Positions 8,874 to 17,465 of a stretch of DNA of 64,000 nt are shown piece by piece. Source of the DNA: Taibaiella sp. GTDB lineage: Bacteria > Bacteroidota > Bacteroidia > Chitinophagales > Chitinophagaceae. The notes under the pieces are model-generated. The model did not search any database. It had not been told where the DNA came from and saw only the letters and a program-made list of their open reading frames with translations. The position numbers and the translations under genes are program-made. Every line of letters starts with the position of its first letter. The stretch's first letter is position 1. Location: NCBI GenBank assembly GCA_021740995.1, contig JAIOYR010000001.1:81756-145755 (forward strand), given 5' to 3'.

Positions 8874-10403
8874 ATGGCAGGTTTAAAAGAAACACCACGG
8901 CAGAAGATGATGGGTATATTATACCTGGTACTGTTGGGCATTGCTGCTACTACAGTTACTGATCATGTTCTTGATGCCTTCAGGAATCTGACAACGAGTC
9001 TTAAAACATCTTCTGAGAATGTTAAAGCTTCTGTCGACAATACAATGTCCGCTTTCGAAGCTTCAAAACTGAAGAATGAACCAGAGCGCGCTCGTCCGGC
9101 CTGGGAAAAGGCAACAAAGGTAAAAGAAGAAATAGCTAAACTAGATGCATACATTGTTTTAATCAAAGACAGCCTTATAAAGCTGGGAGGTGGTATCGAT
9201 GAAACAGGCGATATAGCTAGTCGTGAAGATGTTGATATCTCTCCTCGTATGATGATGCGTAAAGACAAATGGGCGTCAAAACTGAAGGCAAAGATTGAAG
9301 CTACACGAACTACAATTTTATCTCAGCTACCGGCTAAAGATCAAAACTTAAAAGTGGCATTAAGTGCACAGGACCCTCCAAGACGTGGTGGATTGCTTAC
9401 CAGCTGGGAAGAAACAAACTTTGGTGAAGGTATTCCGCTTACAGCTGCAATTACTGCGCTTACAAAGATTCAGGCAGATATGAGAAACACTGAATCAGAT
9501 GTTATCAGAAAGATTCTGGGTGAAGTTGACAAGGCTGTTATCAACCTTGACCGTTTTGACGCGGTAGCTGTTGCTCCTACTTCTTATATTCTTACCGGTC
9601 AGCAATATTCTGCAAGCGTATTCCTTACTGCATCAGATTCTAAGGCGAATCCTGAGGTGAGTGTAGGAGGTCAGAATTTGAAAATTGTTGATGGTAAAGG
9701 GATGTATACTGTTACTGCGTCACGTGAGGGTGAGTTCAAGTGGGTAGGTACAGTAAGAGTAAAACAAGCTGATGGTACTATGAAGGAGTATAAAACACAA
9801 GAGCAGGTTTATACGGTTGCAAGACCATCTGCTGTTGTTTCTCCTGACAAGATGAATGTTTTTTACATAGGCGTGCCAAATCCAGTATCAGTATCTGCAC
9901 CTGGTTTCTCTAAAGAAAAAATTAAGGTGTCTATGAGCAGCGGCGAAATATCTGGTTCAGGTGGTGCATATGTTGTTAAGGTTTCCCAGCCAGGTAAAGT
10001 TACAATTACAGTTACAGGTACACTTGATGGTGGTAAGTCGACAGTTCTGGGTACTACAGAATTCCGTATCAAGCGCATACCTCCTCCACGTGTTAAGTTC
10101 AGTGGAAAAGCTGGTGGTTCGATTTCTGCAGGTGAGGCTAAAGCTCAAAACAGGATTTTCGCTGTACTGGAAGACTTCGATTTTGAGGCATCTTTCACGA
10201 TTCAGCACTTCAAATTATACATCGTTAAGCCTCGTGCTGATGCGATGGTGTTTGAAAATACTACCAATGCTTTGACTCCTGCTATGAGTGCTGCAATGCA
10301 GGGTGTTGTATCTGGTTCACGCATCATATTCGACGATGTGTTTGCAACTGGTCCTGACGGTGTAAAACGTCCGCTTGACCCGATTACTTTTAATATTAAA
10401 TAA
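8874..10403 (+). CDS. gldM: GldM periplasm-spanning T9SS motor component
   Basis: 509 aa, the usual GldM length. It opens with 'MAGLKETPRQKMMGILYLV', the conserved cytoplasmic start and single membrane helix, then a helical domain (about 40-220) and a string of periplasmic beta domains ending in 'ALTPAMSAAMQGVVSGSRI' and 'IFDDVFATGPDG'. GldM dimers cross the periplasm from GldL to the GldKN ring and carry the motor's energy. The gene lies 27 nt upstream of gldN. The short secreted proteins at 44.5-45.4 kb resemble its last domain. Confidence 0.95.
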   Translation: MAGLKETPRQKMMGILYLVLLGIAATTVTDHVLDAFRNLTTSLKTSSENVKASVDNTMSAFEASKLKNEPERARPAWEKATKVKEEIAKLDAYIVLIKDSLIKLGGGIDETGDIASREDVDISPRMMMRKDKWASKLKAKIEATRTTILSQLPAKDQNLKVALSAQDPPRRGGLLTSWEETNFGEGIPLTAAITALTKIQADMRNTESDVIRKILGEVDKAVINLDRFDAVAVAPTSYILTGQQYSASVFLTASDSKANPEVSVGGQNLKIVDGKGMYTVTASREGEFKWVGTVRVKQADGTMKEYKTQEQVYTVARPSAVVSPDKMNVFYIGVPNPVSVSAPGFSKEKIKVSMSSGEISGSGGAYVVKVSQPGKVTITVTGTLDGGKSTVLGTTEFRIKRIPPPRVKFSGKAGGSISAGEAKAQNRIFAVLEDFDFEASFTIQHFKLYIVKPRADAMVFENTTNALTPAMSAAMQGVVSGSRIIFDDVFATGPDGVKRPLDPITFNIK

Positions 10404-10430
10404 GATTTTGTAAAATTATATTGCGTATTT

Positions 10431-11456
10431 ATGAAAAAGAATTTCCTAGTTTGTATCGCTGTTGTTCTTTCTTTGGGAGCTACTACATATATCAATGCCC
10501 AGACTACTCCAAAAAAGAAGAAGAAGAAGAAAGTTGTAGAGAACAAGGTCAATACAGATAGTCTTGCTGCTGCTCGTGTAGCTGATAGCCTCGCAGCTGT
10601 TGCTGCTGCTGCCGCTGCTGCACCTCCGCCGGTTGAAGAAAATCCATTTGCGGATCTTGTGTCTACCGATACCGGTTTTCAGGCAGATTTTGCTTTGGAT
10701 ACTACTCGTCCGGTTGATGGGTATTACAAGCAAAAAAATCTTCTTGGCGCAAAGCCGTTCGCTTTCCCAAAGGAGAACAAGAATAATATCAAATTCTACA
10801 AACGTATTTGGCGCGAAATCAATCTTACAGATTCTGTAAATAAGATTTTTGCAATGCCTGGTGAGACGCTTATATCGTTGATGATGGATGCAATTAAGTA
10901 TAAGAAGTTGATTGCCTATTCTGATGAAACTTTCAAGAAGCAGCTTACTTATGAAAAAGTAATGAAAGCTTTTTCTGACAGTGCATTGGTTCCAATCCTT
11001 GACTCAATAAATGGTGACGTTCTTGGATATCGTTCGGTTTTCAACGACTTCAATCCGGATTCTGTAACTAAATTTGAAATCAAGGAAGACATTTTCTTTG
11101 ACAAAGTTAGAGGTCGTGTGATTACTCAGACAATCGGTATTTCTCCGGTTATCAAGCTGAAGTCAAGTGCTGGTGATTACATCGGTGATTTGCATCCTTT
11201 CTGGTTGTATTACCCACAGTGCAGAAACCTGTTTGCTGCAAGAGAAGTGATCGATCCCCAGCGTGATATCTATAACGAGAGCTATGATGACATGTTTGTT
11301 CAGCGTAGGTTCAGATCTCGTATCGTGAAAGAATCAAATCCTGCCGATCTTCGTATCAGGGACAAATATCCTAACGATGAAGAAAAGCAGAAAAGAGAGT
11401 CTGACAGGATAGAGCGTGAGATTCAGAGTTACAAAAAGAATCTTTGGAAATATTAA
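10431..11456 (+). CDS. gldN: GldN/PorN T9SS ring component
   Basis: 341 aa with a signal peptide ('SLGATTYINAQ'), a Lys7 run and an Ala/Pro-rich linker ('AAAAAAAPPPVEENPFADL') before the folded domain. The core shows typical GldN features: 'FYKRIWREINLTDSVNKIF', 'IGISPVIKLKSSAGDYIGD', 'PFWLYYPQCRNLFA', 'SYDDMFVQRRFRSRIVKES'. GldN binds GldK to form the large periplasmic ring of T9SS. Spacing to gldM is 27 nt and to the following barrel gene about 30 nt, consistent with one transcript. Confidence 0.94.
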   Translation: MKKNFLVCIAVVLSLGATTYINAQTTPKKKKKKKVVENKVNTDSLAAARVADSLAAVAAAAAAAPPPVEENPFADLVSTDTGFQADFALDTTRPVDGYYKQKNLLGAKPFAFPKENKNNIKFYKRIWREINLTDSVNKIFAMPGETLISLMMDAIKYKKLIAYSDETFKKQLTYEKVMKAFSDSALVPILDSINGDVLGYRSVFNDFNPDSVTKFEIKEDIFFDKVRGRVITQTIGISPVIKLKSSAGDYIGDLHPFWLYYPQCRNLFAAREVIDPQRDIYNESYDDMFVQRRFRSRIVKESNPADLRIRDKYPNDEEKQKRESDRIEREIQSYKKNLWKY

Positions 11457-11486
11457 TTTTTTGTAGTACTATTATAATCCGTGAGT

Positions 11487-12257
11487 ATGAAAACTAAGTT
11501 TATAGCATTATTATCTATTGGTCTTGTTACCTGTTCTGCAGCTTTTGCACAGGTGAGAACTGATATTAGTGTGCGTGAAAGAAATAATAGTGCATATGAT
11601 GTTGGTGAGCAAGGCTATAACGCACACAACTTTAGTGTTGGGTTTGGCTTGGGTTCCAGCAAGTTGTATGGTGATTGGTCTTATTCCAATCCTCAGCCGG
11701 TATATATTGGTTATTTCGAGAAGAATATTACGCCTACAATCAGTTATGGATGGACGGTTTCTGTTGGTGACTTATCTACTAGAGATTCTTACACTAAGCT
11801 TCGTAGTTTTAATCACTTTACCTCTGTAGATCAGCATATCACCGTAGAACTTGGTACTTTGTTCTATGCTTTCGACAAGGATTATTATGATAATTTACTG
11901 CTTCGTATTATTGGTGGTGTATATGGTGGTACTGGTATTGGTATAATCAATAGTGATATAAAGCGTATTGCAAATTCCAGCTTCGATGTTCCGGGTGCAG
12001 TAGCCACTGAGAATCCATCAATTCTAACAAATTCCACCGCTTTGTATATCCCAATCAATGCTGGTTTTAATTTGCATGTTCCGAAATTCTGGATATTCAA
12101 AGGATGCGTTTTCAACGCCAACTTCCAGTATTCAAGCACAATGTCTGACTACATAGATGGATACAAGCCACCTTTCAAAGCTAACAAACGTAACGACGTG
12201 TATACAGTAGCTTCAATAGGATTCAGGTTCTTCATCCTTCATCCTTCCGAGTATTAA
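11487..12257 (+). CDS. Outer-membrane beta-barrel protein, fifth gene of the gld operon
   Basis: 256 aa from the ATG at 11487 (the track uses a GTG two codons upstream). A clear signal peptide ends at 'CSAAFAQ'. The mature part is alternating amphipathic strands with aromatic girdles ('FSVGFGLGSSKLYGDWSY', 'YTVASIGFRFFILHPSEY'), i.e. a small outer-membrane beta-barrel. I cannot assign it to a named T9SS protein; it is not convincingly PorT, PorP/SprF or an OmpA barrel. It starts 30 nt after gldN and a strong terminator follows its stop, so it is transcribed with gldKLMN and may be an outer-membrane partner of the machine. That role is inference. Confidence 0.65.
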   Translation: MKTKFIALLSIGLVTCSAAFAQVRTDISVRERNNSAYDVGEQGYNAHNFSVGFGLGSSKLYGDWSYSNPQPVYIGYFEKNITPTISYGWTVSVGDLSTRDSYTKLRSFNHFTSVDQHITVELGTLFYAFDKDYYDNLLLRIIGGVYGGTGIGIINSDIKRIANSSFDVPGAVATENPSILTNSTALYIPINAGFNLHVPKFWIFKGCVFNANFQYSSTMSDYIDGYKPPFKANKRNDVYTVASIGFRFFILHPSEY

Positions 12258-12279
12258 TTTTCTACTTTACAACATTTTT

Positions 12280-12307
12280 AGCCCTTGCATTTGCAGGGGC
12301 TTTTTTT
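12280..12307 (+). terminator. Rho-independent terminator of the gld operon
   Basis: Nine-pair stem (AGCCCTTGC/GCAGGGGCT, one G-T pair) with an ATTT loop, directly followed by seven T. It lies 23 nt after the barrel gene stop. Confidence 0.85.
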
Positions 12308-12344
12308 ATGTCTTTATGCCTCTGAAGTATTGGGTCGTATACAT

Positions 12345-12371
12345 GAAAACGCCCGGTAGTTATACCAGGCG
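12345..12371 (-). terminator. Terminator for mdh
   Basis: On the minus strand, CGCCTGGTA pairs with TACCGGGCG (one G-T) across a TAAC loop, followed by TTTTC. It lies about 43 nt beyond the mdh stop and back to back with the gld terminator. Confidence 0.7.
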
Positions 12372-12413
12372 CTTCTTTTATTTCAATTATGTTCTTCTAA
12401 TGCATTTCAGGTA

Positions 12414-13355
12414 TTAGCTAACCATTGTAGCCAGTACTGCATTCATATTTCGTACAGCATCTGCCGACTTGTTGAAGGCCGCCATTTCTTCTTCATTTAG
12501 TTTGTAGTCAATAATCTTCTCCCAGCCATTGCTGCCTATTACCACCGGTACACCCAGGCATATATCGTTCTGGCCATACTCACCTTCCAGCGATACGCAG
12601 CAAGGGAATACTTTCTTCTGATTGCGCACTATAGACTCAACCAGCTCAGCGCCGGCAGCACCAGGTGCATACCATGCCGATGTGCCCAGCAAGCCTGTAA
12701 GTGTAGCACCACCTACCATAGTATCGGCAGCTACTTTTTTCAGGGTATCTGCACTCAGCAGATTAGACACCGGAGTGCCATTGAGTGTAGCGAGGCGTGT
12801 AAGTGGTATCATGGTAGTATCGCCATGACCGCCTACTACGGTAGCCTGCAGGTCGTTTTGTGAGCAGTTGAGTTCTTTTTGCAGATAGGTCTTGAAGCGA
12901 GCGCTATCCAGTATACCGCCCATGCCTATGATGCGGTTCTTTGGTAGGCCTGTAGATTTGAGTGCCAGGTAGGTCATGGTATCCATTGGGTTAGATATCA
13001 CTACTATTATAGCATTGGGTGAGTATTCAAGTATGTTTTTGCATACTGTTTCTACTATTTTGGCATTAGTGCCTATCAGCTCTTCGCGGGTCATGCCCGG
13101 CTTGCGGGGAATGCCGGAAGTGATAACTACCACATCAGATCCTGCAGTAGTAGTATAGTCGTTGGTTACGCCCTTCACACGGGTATCGAAACCGCAGAGC
13201 GATGATGTCTGGGTAATATCGAGTGCCTTGCCTTCAGCAAAACCTTCTTTGATGTCCAGTATTACCAGTTCTTCTGCCAGTTGCCTGCGGGCAATGTTGT
13301 CTGCACAGGTAGCGCCTACAGCACCTGCGCCCACTACAGTTATTTTCATTTTCAA
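12414..13355 (-). CDS. mdh: Malate dehydrogenase (LDH-like type)
   Basis: 313 aa; the second Met (MKITVV...) is an equally good start. The N-terminal Rossmann motif is 'ITVVGAGAVGATCADNIA', the NAD-selecting acidic residue follows at 'VILDIKEG', and catalytic motifs include 'GIPRKPGMTREEL' (mobile loop with Arg), 'VISNPMDTMTYLA' and 'VVGGHGDTTMIPL' (catalytic His). Length and motifs match the LDH-like MDH of the TCA cycle: malate + NAD+ to oxaloacetate + NADH in the cytoplasm. Single-gene unit with its own promoter candidate and terminator. Lactate dehydrogenase is less likely because the mobile loop carries the Arg expected for malate. Confidence 0.93.
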   Translation of the reverse strand: MKMKITVVGAGAVGATCADNIARRQLAEELVILDIKEGFAEGKALDITQTSSLCGFDTRVKGVTNDYTTTAGSDVVVITSGIPRKPGMTREELIGTNAKIVETVCKNILEYSPNAIIVVISNPMDTMTYLALKSTGLPKNRIIGMGGILDSARFKTYLQKELNCSQNDLQATVVGGHGDTTMIPLTRLATLNGTPVSNLLSADTLKKVAADTMVGGATLTGLLGTSAWYAPGAAGAELVESIVRNQKKVFPCCVSLEGEYGQNDICLGVPVVIGSNGWEKIIDYKLNEEEMAAFNKSADAVRNMNAVLATMVS

Positions 13356-13394
13356 TGTACTTTTTAGGTGTTAAATAATAGAATATTGTGGCTG

Positions 13395-13402
13395 CAAAGA
13401 TA
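13395..13402 (-). promoter_or_regulatory. Candidate -7 box (TATCTTTG) for mdh
   Basis: On the minus strand TATCTTTG fits TAnnTTTG, about 40 nt upstream of the mdh start. No clear -33 element. Confidence 0.4.
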
Positions 13403-13524
13403 TGCCAAGGATTTGATAATAGGGTAGCAGAAGAAACCTTATGAAATACTTTACAGTTCAGGTTCGTGTCTCGTCAATATATAGATACTAAACGGTGATA
13501 ATTTATCTTTAAATTTGTAAAACA

Positions 13525-14853
13525 ATGATAAGGTTGCTATCAATTTTTATATTTACCTGTGTCTGCCTTATTAGTCAGGCACAGGTAAATATTATTACAA
13601 CTATAGCAGGTACAGGTATAGCAGGTTATAGTGGAGATGGAGGTCCAGCAGTCGATGCACACTTAAATAGTCCCTATGCAGTTTGTTTAGATCTCGATAA
13701 TAATCTTTTGTTTTGTGATGGCTTTAATCATTCAATTCGTAAGATAAACTTTTCGACCGGCATTATTACGACTATCGCAGGGACAGGTATTGGCGGTTTT
13801 TCAGGTGATGGGAGTAGTGCTTCCGGTGCACAATTGTTTTTACCCCAAGGAGTATGTACAGATATAAACGGGAATATTTTCATATCGGATGGCGGAAATA
13901 ATAGAATAAGGAAGGTTTCATCAACTGGGAATATTTCCACTATTGCGGGTACGGGGGGCGCAGGTGCTGGCTGTACTAATTGTCCTGCAATCAATGCGGA
14001 ACTCTATGCACCTGCAGGATTAAATGTCAAGGGTAGTTACTTGTATGTATCAGACTGTTTGAATCATAAAATCAGACAAGTAATTCTTACTACAGGCATA
14101 ATTTTGACAATTGCAGGAACAGGAACAGTTGGTTATTCTGGAGATATGGGATTAGGGGTAAACGCTCAGTTTAACAGTGTTTTGGATGTAGAATGTGACA
14201 ATGTGGGCTATTTGTATGTTTCAGATTCTTGGAATGGCGTTATAAGAAAAATCAACGTTGCTTCAAACATTGTAACGACCATAGTTGGGACAGGTACAAT
14301 TGGGTATTCGGGAGACAATGGTCCAGCTGTAAATGCACAATTGAATGAGCCTACGGAAATCTATTTGGATAAAAATAACAACTTATTTATAGCGGATTAT
14401 AGGAATGGGGCTATACGGAAAGTAGACGGTATTACAGGCATAATAACTACCGTAGCCGGTGGTATAGCCGGGTATGGCGGGGATGGTGGCCCTGCCACGG
14501 ATGCTAAACTTAAATGCACCGATGTATGTGTAGACGAACATGGGAATATCTACATAGCAGACTATGTAAATGACAGGATACGCAAAGTAAATAATGCGGT
14601 CGATGTAAATGGCATTGATAAAGGAATAGAAAGCAAACTGTATCCCAATCCCACGAAAGGTATATTCAGTATACATACGCCAATAAATATATCCCTCGTA
14701 AGCATCTATAACATTGCAGGTGTGCGGATAGATGAGCGCACATGCACTACTACAGATACAGAGATAGATATTAGCAACCAGCCGCCTGGTGTGTACATGG
14801 TATATGTGCAATGCGGGGAAAAGCAATATGTGAGTAAGGTGGTGAAGAACTAA
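13525..14853 (+). CDS. Secreted NHL-repeat beta-propeller with T9SS sorting domain
   Basis: 442 aa. Signal peptide ('FIFTCVCLISQAQ'), then six or so NHL-type blades, each with 'TIAGTG..GYSGDGGPA..A.L' and 'G.LYVSD..N..IRK', and finally a T9SS type A C-terminal domain from about residue 370 ('SKLYPNPTKGIFSI', 'VSIYNIAGVRI', 'PPGVYMVYVQCGEKQYVSKV'). The propeller is a binding module with no visible enzyme site. Export would be by the T9SS whose core genes lie just upstream. A TAAATTTG box sits at 13510-13517, only 7 nt before the ATG, so if used the transcript would be almost leaderless. Confidence 0.85.
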   Translation: MIRLLSIFIFTCVCLISQAQVNIITTIAGTGIAGYSGDGGPAVDAHLNSPYAVCLDLDNNLLFCDGFNHSIRKINFSTGIITTIAGTGIGGFSGDGSSASGAQLFLPQGVCTDINGNIFISDGGNNRIRKVSSTGNISTIAGTGGAGAGCTNCPAINAELYAPAGLNVKGSYLYVSDCLNHKIRQVILTTGIILTIAGTGTVGYSGDMGLGVNAQFNSVLDVECDNVGYLYVSDSWNGVIRKINVASNIVTTIVGTGTIGYSGDNGPAVNAQLNEPTEIYLDKNNNLFIADYRNGAIRKVDGITGIITTVAGGIAGYGGDGGPATDAKLKCTDVCVDEHGNIYIADYVNDRIRKVNNAVDVNGIDKGIESKLYPNPTKGIFSIHTPINISLVSIYNIAGVRIDERTCTTTDTEIDISNQPPGVYMVYVQCGEKQYVSKVVKN

Positions 14854-14860
14854 AATTGCA

Positions 14861-14878
14861 TCCCGATTGCTATCGGGA
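14861..14878. repeat. Short perfect hairpin TCCCGAT-N4-ATCGGGA
   Basis: Seven-pair perfect stem 7 nt after the NHL gene stop, between convergent genes. There is no T tract, so it is a weak terminator at best. The half 'GCTATCGGGA' recurs at 61.25 and 61.55 kb, suggesting a dispersed intergenic element. Confidence 0.55.
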
Positions 14879-14897
14879 CAAATTTCAAATTCATGTA

Positions 14898-15530
14898 TTA
14901 ACTCAATTCGGCAAGAAACACCTTATCTATGGCTACTATCCAATTTTCAAAGAGTGCCTGCTCAATGGCGCACATATCGGCGGCCAGTTGCTCCCACTGC
15001 GGGTGAAAGACTTCGAGCATCTTTTGCATTTCTTCGAGGTGTCCTTCTTCTTCTGCTATTATAGATTTTACATTCACCTTAGAGGCATACTTGCTTAGTG
15101 CCTCCTGATAGATACCATAGAGCATATCTGCACGTACCTCTATGGCATATGTTACCAGCAGGTAGGCGCCATGTTTCATTTCACGCCCTTCCAGGTGCAA
15201 CTTATCTTTTATGTAACGGCAGGCACTTACATCCAATTGGTGCAGATAGTGGTAGCTCTCTATAGGTGCCAGCAGGTAGGGGTAAGAGTAGTCGGGGCAG
15301 GAATTGGGTGCCAGCTTTTCTATTTGTTTCTTCAAGTAGTAAGCGTGGCGGGCTTCTTCTGCAGCATGCTTCAGCACTATGATATTGGTATATACCGGAT
15401 GCTCAAACTTCGATATTTTGCGTGCGCCCGTGTTCTCCATCATAGACAGGCTATTGAGCCATTTGGCATGCATGTTATTGTTGGGTACTATTATGTCTAC
15501 TATTTTTTTTAGTTGTTCTTCCTGTGTCAT
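14898..15530 (-). CDS. Ferritin-like diiron protein at the end of the biotin operon
   Basis: 210 aa from the ATG at 15530; the track start at 15587 would overlap bioA and is less likely. The sequence is all helix and shows the six-ligand set of a ferritin-like diiron centre: Glu32, Glu59-x-x-His62 ('EEARH'), Glu131 ('YAIEVRAD') and Glu161-x-x-His164 ('EEEGH'). No signal peptide, so cytoplasmic. It starts 17 nt after the bioA stop in the same direction, so it belongs to the bioBFDA transcript. I do not recognise a named family. Possible roles are an oxidase or oxygenase in biotin precursor supply, or iron/sulfur care of BioB; none is shown by the sequence. Confidence 0.7.
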   Translation of the reverse strand: MTQEEQLKKIVDIIVPNNNMHAKWLNSLSMMENTGARKISKFEHPVYTNIIVLKHAAEEARHAYYLKKQIEKLAPNSCPDYSYPYLLAPIESYHYLHQLDVSACRYIKDKLHLEGREMKHGAYLLVTYAIEVRADMLYGIYQEALSKYASKVNVKSIIAEEEGHLEEMQKMLEVFHPQWEQLAADMCAIEQALFENWIVAIDKVFLAELS

Positions 15531-15547
15531 TGCGGCAAAAGTAAGGC

Positions 15548-16828
15548 TTAGTTTGTTTTTAATTGCAACAGTAATTCTTCTATACATTGGTATATATACT
15601 GCAACTCTGCATCAGTAATGCAGTAAGGCGGTATGATGTATATAATATTGCCCAGTGGTCGCATCACTATCCCCTTGGCTATGAAGAAGCGGTATAGCTG
15701 GTCGCGCATGCCATTATGGTAGGATGGGTTGTCTGTTTTCAGCTCTATTGCCAGTATAGTGCCGGTTTGCCTTACGGCGGCTATTTGCCCATGGTTACTG
15801 ATGCTGGCTGCAAAGGCTGCGTGTGTCTGTGCTATCCGCTTGCGGCTGTCTTCGCAATCTGGTTGCAGCAGCAGGTCCATACTGGCGAGTGCGGCTGCGC
15901 AGATGGTGGGGTTGGCAGTAAATGAATGTCCATGATATAACATGCGGGTGCGGTCTTCATCATAGAATGCATCGAAAATATCCTGTGTACATGCCGTTAC
16001 ACCCAGTGGCATAGAACCACCTGTAAGCCCCTTTGACAGGCAAACGATATCGGGTGGGGTACTAATGTGATTGCAGGCAAACAGTGGCCCTGTGCGGCCA
16101 AAACCGGTCATTACCTCATCGGCTATTATCAGCACATTGTGTTTCCTGCATAGCCCGAAGAATTGCTCCAGCACGGCCGGGCTATACATCTGCATGCCGG
16201 CAGAGCCCTGCACCAACGGTTCTACTATAAAGGCTGCTATGTTGCCACCCTGTAGCAACTGTTCCAGCGCGCCTATGCTTGCAGCTTCGTTTTCTGCAGA
16301 AGGGAAGGGGATAAATGATACATCAAAAAGCATATCGGCAAAGGCATCGGTAAAAATGCTTCTGCCGCTTACCGCCATTGCACCAAAGGTGTCGCCATGA
16401 TAGGCGTTTTGCAGGGCTACTATTTTTCGGGATGTTCTTCCTTTATTGCTATTGTATTGTATCGCCATTTTTATGGCTGCCTCTACTGCAGTAGAGCCAT
16501 TGTCTGAGTAGAAGATTTTCTCCATTCCCGGTGGCAGTATCTCCAGCAACCGCTCTGCCAGCCGCACAGCAGGCTCGTGAGTGAACCCTGCAAATATACA
16601 ATGCTCCAGTTGCAGCAGTTGCTCACTCACCTTTTGCGCTATATGCGGATGCGAGTGTCCATGCAGATTCACCCACCAGGACGATATGGCATCCAGGTAT
16701 TTGTTGCCATCTTCATCTATCAGGTAAGCGCCCTCGCCCTGAACAATGGCTATGGCCTCGGGCCACACCTTCATAGGGGTATAGGGATGCCATATTACCT
16801 GCCGGTCGCGCTCTTTAATAGTTGCCAT
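15548..16828 (-). CDS. bioA: Adenosylmethionine-8-amino-7-oxononanoate transaminase
   Basis: 426 aa, the usual BioA length. A class III PLP aminotransferase with 'IWHPYTPMK' and 'SSWWVNLHGHSHPHIA' (typical BioA), 'DNGSTAVEAAIKMA', 'NAYHGDTFGAMAVSG', 'LIIADEVMTGFGRTG' (Asp contacting the PLP ring N) and 'CLSKGLTGGSMPLGVTA' (Schiff-base Lys). It converts KAPA to DAPA using S-adenosylmethionine as amino donor. Its start overlaps the bioD stop by 14 nt, indicating translational coupling. Confidence 0.95.
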   Translation of the reverse strand: MATIKERDRQVIWHPYTPMKVWPEAIAIVQGEGAYLIDEDGNKYLDAISSWWVNLHGHSHPHIAQKVSEQLLQLEHCIFAGFTHEPAVRLAERLLEILPPGMEKIFYSDNGSTAVEAAIKMAIQYNSNKGRTSRKIVALQNAYHGDTFGAMAVSGRSIFTDAFADMLFDVSFIPFPSAENEAASIGALEQLLQGGNIAAFIVEPLVQGSAGMQMYSPAVLEQFFGLCRKHNVLIIADEVMTGFGRTGPLFACNHISTPPDIVCLSKGLTGGSMPLGVTACTQDIFDAFYDEDRTRMLYHGHSFTANPTICAAALASMDLLLQPDCEDSRKRIAQTHAAFAASISNHGQIAAVRQTGTILAIELKTDNPSYHNGMRDQLYRFFIAKGIVMRPLGNIIYIIPPYCITDAELQYIYQCIEELLLQLKTN

Positions 16829-17465
16829 AAGAAAGGTGTTGTAACAGTGAGTTTTTTATATCCGCTGCACAGGCTGCAATAGATGGGTTGTCCAGAGTGT
16901 CGAAATGAGGTATGCGGGCTATAATCGGCGCGTTGCCATATGCCTCTATAAAAGACTCAGAAGCAGGGTTCTCAGCTGCATTCATCACTATGCCCAGCAG
17001 TTTTATACCTCTGGCTTTCAGCACTTCTATTGTCAATAAAGTATGGTTGATGCTGCCCAGATAATTTTGCGAAACGAGTATTGCCGGCAGTTGGTAGTGT
17101 GTTATAAAATCGGCCATGGTAGCAGCGGCAGCAATGGGCGACAAAAGACCACCTGCTGTTTCTACTATTAGTGTGTTGTCAGTTTGCGGCCAGTTGAATT
17201 TTGTAAAGTCTATTTCCACACCCTCTATTACTGCGGCAGCATGTGGGCTCATGGGGTGCGACAGCACTACTGCCTCGTCATGCACTCTGTGTATGCCATT
17301 GGTAAGCAATTGTCGCAGCAGGGTACTATCCTGCTCTTCTATGCCTGCCTGCACCGGCTTCCAGTAGTGGGCACCCATAGCCTCGGCTACTACAGCCGAT
17401 ACTATTGTTTTGCCGATACCGGTGTGTATCCCTGCTATTGCTATTGCGTTTTTCTTTCCCTGCAT
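16815..17465 (-). CDS. bioD: Dethiobiotin synthetase
   Basis: 216 aa. The N-terminal P-loop 'IAGIHTGIGKTIVSAVVAEA' and 'YWKPVQAGIEEQDS' (carbamate/DAPA site Lys) are diagnostic, with 'VETAGGLLSPIA' as the second substrate motif. It closes the ureido ring of dethiobiotin from DAPA, CO2 and ATP. Overlaps bioF by 25 nt and bioA by 14 nt. Confidence 0.93.
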   Translation of the reverse strand: MQGKKNAIAIAGIHTGIGKTIVSAVVAEAMGAHYWKPVQAGIEEQDSTLLRQLLTNGIHRVHDEAVVLSHPMSPHAAAVIEGVEIDFTKFNWPQTDNTLIVETAGGLLSPIAAAATMADFITHYQLPAILVSQNYLGSINHTLLTIEVLKARGIKLLGIVMNAAENPASESFIEAYGNAPIIARIPHFDTLDNPSIAACAADIKNSLLQHLSYGNY

